Of a DNA stretch of 64,000 bases, positions 27,301-33,680 are shown in pieces. Origin of the DNA: Planctomycetaceae bacterium. Its GTDB lineage: Bacteria; Planctomycetota; Planctomycetia; Pirellulales; Thermoguttaceae. Position 1 is the first letter of the stretch. Every line of letters begins with the position of its first letter. The DNA lies in the NCBI GenBank assembly GCA_012719125.1, contig JAAYAY010000092.1:1-64000 (forward strand), given 5' to 3'. Under the pieces are notes generated by a model, which worked only from the letters and a program-made list of their open reading frames with translations, did no database searches and was not told where the DNA came from. The position numbers and the translations under genes are program-made.

Positions 27301-27942
27301 CTTCACCCCCGCCTCGGGGATGCGGACCTTCCAGCGGTTCACCGGGGCCTGCGGAGCCTGAAAGGCCACGCTGTTCTGACCAGGCGTCTTGCTGATTCCC
27401 TTGGCATAAACAAGGTTCAAGACGAGCTTCTGCGATTTCTCGTCGGCGTTCTCAACCAACAGGCGACAGCCCTGGTTCTCGTCGGCGAGGAGCCGCGCCG
27501 GCCGGCCGTCGATTTGGGCTTCGGTAATGGCCGCATCGGCGAGCCGCAGGGGGATCTCGTGCCAGCCCTTTCCGATCACCTCAATCTGCAGCTTGGCACG
27601 AACCTCGACCACGTCGTTTCGCACCGAAGCCTCGCTGTCGATCTCGGCGATCAGGGCGGCCCGACGTGGTGCCTCCGCGGGCTGACTTTCTGCCGCACGG
27701 GCTGCATCCCACAACTGGCGGAATTTTTCGTAGGGAAGAAACACTCCGCGTCCCTCCTTTTCGAAGGTCTTGCGGAGGTTCTCGTAGGGGATGTAGATCG
27801 TTTGCTCGCGGAGTTGGCGATCCTCTTCCGCCGCTTTGGGGTCCGCAACTGCGGTCGCCTCCGGCTCTTGGGACCGAGCGGGTCCGCTCAAGAGAAGGGT
27901 GCCCATGACGAGAGCTACACACCATCGCGCCTCGCGTTTCAT
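24337..27942 (-). CDS. Exported membrane-anchored beta-rich protein, paralogue of the 2617-residue protein
   Basis: 1201 residues with a signal peptide (1-25, GPARSQE). An early motif pair IYIPYENLRKTF and GVFLPYEKFRQLWDAAR (49-81) recurs in both halves of the downstream protein. Later blocks are also shared: NVRQWSVEAEGQRQKITVQL here against NVRGWEVEQGESDSKVTITV in the second half of the partner. The bulk is predicted beta-strand with no cysteines of note or catalytic signature. The C-terminus has two or three transmembrane segments (about 1075-1150) and a charged Ala/Glu tail. GAGG lies before ATG 27942. It is 254 bases downstream of rpiB and overlaps the 2617-residue gene by 8 bases. Confidence 0.85.
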   Translation of the reverse strand: MKREARWCVALVMGTLLLSGPARSQEPEATAVADPKAAEEDRQLREQTIYIPYENLRKTFEKEGRGVFLPYEKFRQLWDAARAAESQPAEAPRRAALIAEIDSEASVRNDVVEVRAKLQIEVIGKGWHEIPLRLADAAITEAQIDGRPARLLADENQGCRLLVENADEKSQKLVLNLVYAKGISKTPGQNSVAFQAPQAPVNRWKVRIPEAGVKVDIQPMIAATEVVEEKPAAEPADESPDNPGEEKAKPQEPSPRETVVLAFVGAAPEVRIAWTPKAEGATGLAALASVQAEQQVFIGEGVTRTRSQLAYTISRAELSQLAISVPGDQKVVNVFDANVRQWSVEAEGQRQKITVQLFEPAKGSQNVTVELEKFHEAAGPAEEPKTDETSGKAGLGTIPLRVPVVEAVGVGRQQGVVVVQVEEGLRAEASRRVGLVQVDAAELPAALAKTPWGFSYRYVSVPYELTFDVEKIEPRILADTLVEATLEPTRLALTVATIYRIERAGVFRLELDVPEGFTVRSVQGRNVGEAQPVQVDTYHQAGDDKGRLVVSLAKKAMGPVGLMVFMDRHLEHPELQTPTGKTATIPIPVPLVPAATLERATGRLVVYAPESLRVNPVEPKGLRSVSLEEAIAGMASTRGGSRGVLAYVFGEETPSLAVQAERRKPQVTVQQVLVARVEDGVTKYELSLFYEVLYSGIKSLRIDIPEAVAGLLRNNTKTVREQAIDPAPEDLTEGCIAWSLTGATELLGSGRIDLSWESKMEKLEAGSSVPIDIPRIRSMGVDRSWGQIVLTKAETIDLSESEKMSGLRPIDPQRDLIGGMKVDGAVRAHEYHDDWEFQITATRYDLEDIKQTSIAKALLRMVVMRSGKTSVQALYRIRSSDQRLELRMPERSDFDADPKIDGRSVTMETGQKQSYFIPLLGTSEDNSFLLELRYTLTDTRLPIAWPEFPTQPAVQKVYLCVYLPEEVDLLETTGPWTREFHWGTNWMGQFEPQNTVVVGSDTVGSWPRAIVEAQSIPPAQRNDAVVERLFDWVTESASRPEAFSTDGQLYVFSTLRPESPVDGGLRLLTIRRWYVDTAALIVVVVLGLLLLPMRCARRACVFGVLAIALVFCAIYWPLAVWNLCDLTLVLPLLIVAGLWGIQFLVWTLPRCLREWHSARPGKEPAAKAAPASEPVPDEPATAESAEKAGDQDQAQGGRDNG

Positions 27943-28080
27943 CGCGTGTCCTCACCGCTTGCAGATCGCCGGAAACCGGCAGAGAACCAGAAACCGCCAG
28001 CCGGCCCATTCCAAGCATGGACTCAGCCCACACGTAAGTATGCCACGTGTATCAGTAAGACGGACGAACGGGTGATGTTG

Positions 28081-28098
28081 TTTCCGCAGATACGGAAA
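28081..28098. repeat. 6-bp inverted repeat between rpiB and the 1201-residue gene
   Basis: TTTCCG (28081-28086) and CGGAAA (28093-28098) with a 6-base loop, about 100 bases downstream of the rpiB stop. No T-run on the transcribed strand. Possible processing or regulatory hairpin. Confidence 0.25.
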
Positions 28099-28196
28099 AC
28101 ACGGTCGAGCGAGCCCGGGAAGCGTGGTATTCTCCCGCAGAAGGGCGTCAACCGGTGCGAGGCGCGTACAGACTAACCTCAAGAACGGGTCACCGC

Positions 28197-28667
28197 TCAA
28201 GCTTGGGACGGGCAACGTCCGTTCCCGTTCTCCCCCTCCATTGTCCGGATCTTGTCGAGACGGCGGGCGTGCCTGCCTCCCTCAAATGGGGTATTCAGCC
28301 AAATCTCCACGAGTCGGTCAACGATTTTCTCACCCACGATGTCGCCAGACAGGCACAACACGTTCAGATCGTTGTGGCGGCGGCTCAGTTCGGCGCTGAG
28401 ATCATCGTGGCACGGTGCCGCTCGGACGCCTGGGACCTTGTTGGCGGCAATGGACATCCCAAGCCCTGTTCCGCAGATCAGAATGCCGCGGTCGGCCTCC
28501 CCCCTGCTCACCCCCTTGGCCACGGCGGCAGCAATATCCGGATAGTCGACCGGCTCCGTTCCGTGTGCTCCCACGTCGATCACCTCCTGGCCGAGTCTTT
28601 CGAGCAGGCTGATGATCTTCTGCCGCATGGCGACCCCGCGATGGTCACTTCCGACCGAGATTCGCAT
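28197..28667 (-). CDS. rpiB: Ribose-5-phosphate isomerase B
   Basis: Interconverts ribose 5-phosphate and ribulose 5-phosphate (pentose phosphate pathway); cytosolic. 156 residues, the usual RpiB/LacAB length. Signature: GSDHRGVAMR at 6-15 with phosphate/sugar-binding Asp8 and His9, DVGAHG at 31-36, ILICGTGLGMSIAANK at 62-77 with catalytic Cys65, and His87 in CHDDLSAELSRRHNDLNVL. The C-terminal region FEGGRHARRLDKI is typical. AAGG lies just before ATG 28667. Allose-6-phosphate isomerase is a minor alternative in this family. Confidence 0.96.
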   Translation of the reverse strand: MRISVGSDHRGVAMRQKIISLLERLGQEVIDVGAHGTEPVDYPDIAAAVAKGVSRGEADRGILICGTGLGMSIAANKVPGVRAAPCHDDLSAELSRRHNDLNVLCLSGDIVGEKIVDRLVEIWLNTPFEGGRHARRLDKIRTMEGENGNGRCPSQA

Positions 28668-28817
28668 CGTACCTTGACTTCCGCAATCGAGCTGTCACTT
28701 GGACGTTTGGCGGGGCTCACCTGCCAAGCGAAACCATTCCACAAGGGGCATTCACGTGGGTATCAGTCTATCAAAAAGCCGGCTGTTCCGCAACCGCACG
28801 GCACGGGCAGGCTGTCC

Positions 28818-28855
28818 CGGCTCGCCGCCCCCCGCGGTTGTGTGCGGGCGAGCCG
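28818..28855. repeat. 9-bp GC-rich inverted repeat
   Basis: CGGCTCGCC (28818-28826) pairs with GGCGAGCCG (28847-28855), loop of 20 bases. It lies in the 323-base gap upstream of rpiB and of the small membrane protein gene. The gap holds no other gene I can support. Confidence 0.4.
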
Positions 28856-28948
28856 CGGAGTAGACTCCCCTTCCGTTATCGCCCGGCTTCTGCGAGAAGT
28901 CGAGAGCCCCTGACAAAACGGCGGGGCCTCTCACGGGCACTTGTGTAC

Positions 28949-28972
28949 ACAGTCGGTAAAACAGTCGGTAAA
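28949..28972 (+). repeat. Perfect 12-bp tandem duplication
   Basis: ACAGTCGGTAAA occurs twice in direct succession, 18 bases upstream of the ATG of the small membrane protein. It could be a duplicated binding site, or part of a longer reading frame (starting 28838) where it would encode TVGK twice. Confidence 0.6.
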
Positions 28973-28990
28973 TCTGACAGCGGTTCCAAA

Positions 28991-29137
28991 ATGGCCAGGT
29001 TCTTCGTGTACTTCCTGACGTTCGCTGCCTGTTTGACCGTCGCCGTGCTGATCATGTTCAAAATGTCGTGCTGGTGGGGCGTCCTGGCCCTGATTCTTTG
29101 CCTCTTCCTCGCAGAACGAGCGGGTCTGTTGCGCTAA
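28991..29137 (+). CDS. Small hydrophobic membrane protein
   Basis: A 48-residue frame from ATG 28991, starting [20 protein letters not shown], with two predicted transmembrane segments (about 4-22 and 27-43) separated by FKMSCWW, and a short charged end. A longer in-frame start (TTG 28838) would add 51 unlikely residues. No good ribosome-binding site is visible. The stop overlaps the end of convergent pdxJ by 4 bases. No family recognised. The hydrophobic pattern supports a real gene; it could be spurious. Confidence 0.45.
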   Translation: MARFFVYFLTFAACLTVAVLIMFKMSCWWGVLALILCLFLAERAGLLR

Positions 29138-29856
29138 GCGTGCCCTCCCACGAGTTGCTTCATCTCTCGTACGGCCCGTTCCAGGCCCACCATGATGGCC
29201 CGTGCGATGATGCTGTGACCGATATTCAACTCGTGCATTCCTTCGATGCGGGCCACCGGAACGACATTTCGATAGGTCAGTCCGTGCCCGGCGTGGAGAG
29301 CCATTCCGGCCGAACGAACCGCAATTCCGGCCTTCTTCAGGCACTCTAGCTCGTCGGCCTGGTCCTTCCCCGGCCGGGCCAACGCGTACTGGCCCGTATG
29401 CAGTTCCACCGCCGAAACGCCCAATTCGGCCGCGGCCTCGATCTGCTTCAGGTCCGGATCGAGAAACAGGCTCACGAAGACACCCGCTTCCCGAAGCCGC
29501 TGGACCGTTCGACGAACTCGATCCTTCTGCCCGACTACCTCAAGCCCACCCTCCGTGGTTATCTCCTCGCGGCGTTCCGGAACCAGCGTCGCCTGGTCGG
29601 GAAGAACTTCGCAGGCAATTCCCGTGACTTCCTCGTCACAGGCCATCTCCAGGTTCAGTTTCACGCAGACGGTCTGCTTGAGAATCTGGAGATCCCGATC
29701 CAGAATGTGGCGTCGATCCTCTCGCAGATGGATGGTGATTCCGTCAGCGCCCCCCAATTCGGCGAGTGCGGCCGCCCATACCGGGTCGGGTTCATAGGTC
29801 TTTCTCGCCTGGCGCACGGTGGCTACGTGATCGATGTTGACGCCAAGTTCTACCAT
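29134..29856 (-). CDS. pdxJ: Pyridoxine 5'-phosphate synthase
   Basis: Condenses 1-deoxyxylulose 5-phosphate and 3-amino-2-oxopropyl phosphate to pyridoxine phosphate in the DXP-dependent vitamin B6 pathway; cytosolic TIM barrel. 240 residues, normal length. Signatures: [15 protein letters not shown] at the N-terminus, [16 protein letters not shown] near 36-51, CVKLNLEMA near 64-72, [17 protein letters not shown] near 90-106, ELHTGQYA near 151, GHGLTYRNV near 190 and [12 protein letters not shown] near 209. ATG 29856 begins the conserved region. No pdxA nearby. It is divergent from a small unknown gene across a 323-base gap in which I see nothing else. Confidence 0.97.
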   Translation of the reverse strand: MVELGVNIDHVATVRQARKTYEPDPVWAAALAELGGADGITIHLREDRRHILDRDLQILKQTVCVKLNLEMACDEEVTGIACEVLPDQATLVPERREEITTEGGLEVVGQKDRVRRTVQRLREAGVFVSLFLDPDLKQIEAAAELGVSAVELHTGQYALARPGKDQADELECLKKAGIAVRSAGMALHAGHGLTYRNVVPVARIEGMHELNIGHSIIARAIMVGLERAVREMKQLVGGHA

Positions 29857-30179
29857 CTTTCGGGTTTCTCCACGTGGATCAGGATGTCCGACCGTTGTTT
29901 TCTCTCATCCGCGATTGCCCCATGCCGGCCACTACCACCTCCGAGTGGCAAGCCTGATTATACCTCGATGTGCCCACGCATCAACCGCCCGTCCCATCCC
30001 GCACAGTCCATTCATTCCGACCCAGGATGTGCCGCAATGGTTCGCCCACTGGGGAATCTTCTGGTGTTCTTCCCCCGTGTGCTAAAGTTTCAGTGATCTC
30101 ATCCTTGACCGCGTTTGCGGTGCCCATTCCTCTTCCACACCAATGGCGCTACGATCGTTCTCGCTGGCATACGGCCGAC

Positions 30180-30521
30180 ATGAACCTCAACTGCCAAGAC
30201 CTCGCTGCACGCATCGAATCGATCCAGCCGGACGCACATCCGGCTGACGTCGCACGGTTGTGCCTGCTCTTGATCAACTCCGTCGAGGATCTCGACAGTC
30301 TCGGCGACGACGACGTTTTGGCGGAGGCTTGGGCGGAGATGGGGATGAGGCTTCAGGCCGCCACCGATCAGCACGCGGCCATGACCGAAGAACTGGAAGA
30401 AGTCTCCCGGCAGAAGCCGTCCGATTTCACCGCCGAGCACATCTGGGCCCTCCTAAGGGCAATCAAGGTCCAGAGCCAGGTGCTGCAACTCTATCTGGGC
30501 GATTTGTCTCTGGACGTCTGA
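30180..30521 (+). CDS. Small acidic helical protein, unknown
   Basis: 113 residues from ATG 30180; a frame open back to 29970 adds residues without coding character. The sequence is Leu/Ala/Asp/Glu-rich and predicted helical (DVARLCLLLINSVEDLDSL, AATDQHAAMTEELEEVS, AEHIWALLRAIKVQSQVLQL). No signal peptide, no transmembrane segment, no known motif. No clear ribosome-binding site. Composition and length suit a cytosolic helical-bundle protein; function unknown. No operon partner is evident. Confidence 0.6.
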   Translation: MNLNCQDLAARIESIQPDAHPADVARLCLLLINSVEDLDSLGDDDVLAEAWAEMGMRLQAATDQHAAMTEELEEVSRQKPSDFTAEHIWALLRAIKVQSQVLQLYLGDLSLDV

Positions 30522-30822
30522 GCCAGCCGGCAAACCGCACACTTTGCAGATTCTGACGTGGCTGCTACTGTCTTAGTTGGGATCAACCGAGAGCCGATTC
30601 CACTCCACCGAGTGGTGGGCAACGCGATCTGACCCTTGCATTCTCTGCTGCACCGGTTATCCTGGGAAGTCCTGCCCGCAAAGTCTCTGCAGGATGCCCA
30701 TCCTGTGCGGACGCCTGCCTTGGCACGACGCCTAACGCCGGGCCAACCATGTCGTATCGGTCACCGGAACACCGCACGACATCCCACCAGCAAAACAAGC
30801 CACCTGCATCTGGAGTAACGCC
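30522..30822. other. Gene-free stretch with a short hairpin
   Basis: About 300 bases between the helical protein and the CAP protein. CCACTC (30600-30605) and GAGTGG (30610-30615) form a tight 6-bp hairpin with a 4-base loop and no T-run. Nothing else supported. Confidence 0.35.
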
Positions 30823-31239
30823 ATGCTTGCCCAGTTCATGCTCTGCACTCTCCTGGCGGCGGCAGCGGCCGACGGCGCGCCCGTTCAGCCTGTGTCGGAG
30901 AAGTTCGAACTGATCGCCATCGAGAAGACGATCGTCGAGCAGACAAACGCCCAGCGTGCTCGACACGGACTCCCCGCACTCGAGGTAGACGTCGACCTGA
31001 TGAAGGGCGCACGCGGGCATACGATCTGGATGGCCCGCAACCGTTTGCTTCAGCACAGTCACGGCGTCGCTGAGAACATCGCCATGGGCTATCCGACAAC
31101 CGACTCAGCCATGAGCGGCTGGATGAACTCCTCCGGCCATCGCGCCAACATTCTCAATCGCAGCTATCGTCGCATCGGCGTGGCGGCCTACCAGAGCGCC
31201 GGCGGCACGATCTACTGGTGCCAGCAGTTTCGTTGGTAG
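30823..31239 (+). CDS. CAP/SCP-domain secreted protein
   Basis: 138 residues with a short secretion signal (1-18, LAAAAADGA). The remainder is a minimal CAP (SCP/PR-1) domain: EQTNAQRARHGLPAL near 39-53, His66 in GARGHTIWM, the cavity residues Glu84-Asn85 in HGVAENIAMG, and His106 in NSSGHRANIL, ending CQQFRW. CAP proteins are extracellular; bacterial roles are poorly known, ranging from protease-like to lipid- or wall-binding. The domain is shorter than eukaryotic versions and lacks their disulphide cysteines. GGAG at 30812-30815 supports the start. The next gene's frame starts right after its stop. Confidence 0.9.
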   Translation: MLAQFMLCTLLAAAAADGAPVQPVSEKFELIAIEKTIVEQTNAQRARHGLPALEVDVDLMKGARGHTIWMARNRLLQHSHGVAENIAMGYPTTDSAMSGWMNSSGHRANILNRSYRRIGVAAYQSAGGTIYWCQQFRW

Positions 31240-31299
31240 GTGCGATCGGGCGAGTTTTGCATCGTCGCAAACTTGACTTCCGCAATCCAAACCGATCCA

Positions 31300-32316
31300 A
31301 TGGCCGTCGTTGTCCGTGGTCCGCCTGCCTGTGTGTCCACGAGAGCCGGCCTGATGGATTGTACGCCCGCCGTTTACGAACATGCCGCCTACCTCATCGG
31401 ACACAGTCCGTGGGAAGTTTCGCGCGACGCCGAACTGACCTACCAGTCGCACGCGGCAGCCTACTGTCGCTACCACCACTCCCCCGTCGTCGTTTCCATC
31501 GATATCTACAATCTCGAGGGCGAAGCCTACGGCGCGAGGGTGGCTCAGCCCCAAGGAAACGGGATCCCGGCCATCCTGGAACCCCTGTGCCGCAGCGTCG
31601 ACGAACTCGCCGGTCTCCCGACCTTCGATCCCCGGTCGGCAGGCCGGATTCCGATGATCCTGGAAGTCGCCCGGCGGCTGGCCGACGAGTTCCCCGAGGC
31701 GGATGTGCGGATCCCCATGGCCGGTCCCATGTCGATCGCCAGCAACCTGCTGGGCATCGAACCGCTGCTGATGGACATCGTCACCCGCCCCGAAGCAGCC
31801 GCCGGGGCACTCATGCACCTGGTGGAAGGCCAACTGCGGTTCGCACGAGCGGTGGCCGACGCGGGGCTCGACGTGGCCTTCTTCGAATCGGCGGCCGCTC
31901 CTCCGCTTCTTTCTCCAAAAATGTTCCGCGACGTGGAGCTGCCGGCGTTGAAAGCGATCATGGAGCAGACGGCCCAGATCGTGGGGCGCCCCGTTCCGTG
32001 CGTCATGGGCGGCAATACGGAACCGATCCTGGATGCACTCCTCGAGACGGGCACCGGCTACCTGATCAACCCGATCGAGACCGATCAAGAAGCCTTCATG
32101 CGCAAGGTCTGGGATCGTACGGAAGTTCGGGTCCGCGTCAATGCGTCTCCGCGAATCATGGCCCAGGGCAGCCACGACGAACTCCGTGCGGAAGTCGAGC
32201 GGATCGCCGCCATCTCGGCCGGGCGAGAGAACACTTGCTTCGGCACGAGCGCCCTGCCCTACGAGACGCCGCCGGAGAACGTTGATTTGGTGAAGGAGTT
32301 GTGTCGCTGCCTCTAG
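31300..32316 (+). CDS. Uroporphyrinogen decarboxylase/MtaA-like TIM-barrel protein lacking the usual metal ligands
   Basis: About 338 residues from ATG 31300; the frame is open from a GTG at 31240 directly after the CAP stop codon, so a longer form is possible. The URO-D superfamily includes haem-synthesis HemE and corrinoid methyltransferases such as MtaA/CmuA. Supporting segments: IPMAGPMSIASNLLG, DAGLDVAFFESAAAPPLLSP, PVPCVMGGNTEPILD and ETPPENVDLVKEL. Odd: the HxCGN-type zinc site of methyltransferases is CVMGGN here, and the late zinc cysteine is missing in GTSALPYETPP. It also lacks the N-terminal PVWMMRQAGR motif of true HemE. It is neither a clear HemE nor a clear zinc methyltransferase; substrate unknown. 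Converges with the SDR gene, 2 bases apart. Confidence 0.8.
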   Translation: MAVVVRGPPACVSTRAGLMDCTPAVYEHAAYLIGHSPWEVSRDAELTYQSHAAAYCRYHHSPVVVSIDIYNLEGEAYGARVAQPQGNGIPAILEPLCRSVDELAGLPTFDPRSAGRIPMILEVARRLADEFPEADVRIPMAGPMSIASNLLGIEPLLMDIVTRPEAAAGALMHLVEGQLRFARAVADAGLDVAFFESAAAPPLLSPKMFRDVELPALKAIMEQTAQIVGRPVPCVMGGNTEPILDALLETGTGYLINPIETDQEAFMRKVWDRTEVRVRVNASPRIMAQGSHDELRAEVERIAAISAGRENTCFGTSALPYETPPENVDLVKELCRCL

Positions 32317-32318
32317 TC

Positions 32319-33002
32319 TTACGCCGGCACCGTCAGAGCCTGCCCGTTGTCCTCGGGCCCGAGTTGGAGCAGGAAGGGCACCGCCCGTTCGGCCCATTGC
32401 CGGGCCGTGGGGTAGGCGGAGGCCGAATTGCCGAAGCAACTCCGCAGCATCTCGGTGTCGATGATGCCGGGGTTCAGGGGAATGGCGGCCATGCCGGCGG
32501 GCAATTCTTCAGCGAGGGCTCGTGTCAGGCCTTCGATGGCCCACTTGCTTGCGCAGTAGGGAGCCACCTGGGCCGACACGGATCGGCCCCAACCGGAACT
32601 GATATTCACCACAACACCCGACTGCCGTGCGAGCATGGCCGGCAGGAAGTGGCGGATCACATTGGCCGTGCCCTTGACGTTCACGTCCATCAGATCGTCG
32701 AATTCGCGGGCAGGGACCTTCCAAAGGGGGGCATTGGCGTTGATCAGGGCTGCGTTGTTGATCAACAGATCGACGGGCCCTTCCGCAAGGATCTCTTCGG
32801 CCCACAGGGCCACGACGGCTTCGGTTCGCACGTCGACCACATCGAACCGGTGCGGTCGATCATAGGCCTGCTGGAGCGATTCGATTGCCGCGGCCGATCG
32901 GGCGCAGCCGATGACGATCTGTCCCTGGGCAACCAGCCCTTCGACCAGGGCCCGACCCAAACCTCGACTTACGCCGGTCACGACAATTCGCTTGGCGGTC
33001 AT
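32319..33002 (-). CDS. Short-chain dehydrogenase/reductase
   Basis: 227 residues, classical SDR. The Rossmann motif TGVSRGLGRA is near the N-terminus, followed by LLINNAALINAN, NISSGWGRSVSAQ with the catalytic serine, and YCASKWA holding Tyr and Lys. The ending is shorter than usual (LGPEDNGQALTVPA). AGAGGAG precedes ATG 33002, which replaces the frame's TTG at 33005. It is leftward, 9 bases after the cyclo-ligase stop, so the two are probably co-transcribed. The substrate cannot be assigned from sequence. Confidence 0.92.
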   Translation of the reverse strand: MTAKRIVVTGVSRGLGRALVEGLVAQGQIVIGCARSAAAIESLQQAYDRPHRFDVVDVRTEAVVALWAEEILAEGPVDLLINNAALINANAPLWKVPAREFDDLMDVNVKGTANVIRHFLPAMLARQSGVVVNISSGWGRSVSAQVAPYCASKWAIEGLTRALAEELPAGMAAIPLNPGIIDTEMLRSCFGNSASAYPTARQWAERAVPFLLQLGPEDNGQALTVPA

Positions 33003-33011
33003 CAACTCCTC

Positions 33012-33620
33012 TCAGTGGGCCAGGTAGATTCGTTCTTCGGTAACGATTCCGTCGAGCGGCACGTCGTGCGAATCCATCGGTACCCGGTCGAACAACTGGC
33101 ACTCGAAAGCCAGGCCGATCGAGCACGCATCGGGGCGGAGGTGACGGAGCAAGCGGTCGAAGTAGCCCCGCCCGTGTCCCACGCGCCCGCCCGCTCGATC
33201 GAAAGCCAGTCCGGGCACGGCCAGCAGATCGAGTTCCTCCGGGGCAACCTGCTTTTCCGCCCGCGAACGCAACGACTCCTTCGGCTCGGGAATACCGAGA
33301 GTACCGGGCAATAGTTCCGCCCGATCGGCCAGCAGAAAGAGTCTCAGGTCGTCGCCCACGCAGTAAGGCACAACGACCCTCTTGCCGGTCTGCAGCGCGT
33401 GCGTCACCAGATCGGCGGTGCGAACCTCGTCGCGAATGTGCATGTAGACGAGGACGGTTGCCGCCCCGGCATACTGCGGGAGTTCGAGGAATCGCCGGCA
33501 AGCGGCACGGCTCCGCCGATCCTTGTCGGCCAGATCGCGGCGCCGTTGAGAGGCGAGGGCCCGAACTTCCGCTTTGGAGATTGCGGGCCCTTGGCTTCCA
33601 TTGTCGAGGTTATGGGACAC
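33012..33620 (-). CDS. 5-formyltetrahydrofolate cyclo-ligase
   Basis: ATP-dependent conversion of 5-formyl-THF to 5,10-methenyl-THF, recycling a folate side-product; cytosolic. 202 residues, typical of the YgfA/MTHFS family. Family marks: SKAEVRALASQRRRDL at the N-terminus, PYCVGDDLRLFL in the middle, and the ATP-binding GGRVGHGRGYFDRLL at 144-158. Start is GTG 33620 with GAGAG upstream. Together with fhs elsewhere in the window it is part of the folate one-carbon network, but the genes are 22 kb apart. It sits upstream of the SDR gene and downstream of the giant gene, all leftward. Confidence 0.94.
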   Translation of the reverse strand: MSHNLDNGSQGPAISKAEVRALASQRRRDLADKDRRSRAACRRFLELPQYAGAATVLVYMHIRDEVRTADLVTHALQTGKRVVVPYCVGDDLRLFLLADRAELLPGTLGIPEPKESLRSRAEKQVAPEELDLLAVPGLAFDRAGGRVGHGRGYFDRLLRHLRPDACSIGLAFECQLFDRVPMDSHDVPLDGIVTEERIYLAH

Positions 33621-33661
33621 GATATCTCTCGCGCTCTGAGGAACGGTCAGGGCGTGCCGTT

Positions 33662-33676
33662 ATGCGTTCCACGCAT
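33662..33676 (-). terminator. Hairpin just after the giant gene stop
   Basis: ATGCGT (33662-33667) pairs perfectly with ACGCAT (33671-33676), loop of three bases, starting four bases past the stop codon of the 7980-residue gene. No U-run follows, so it may stabilise the long transcript's 3' end or aid Rho-type termination. Confidence 0.4.
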
Positions 33677-33680
33677 CCTA

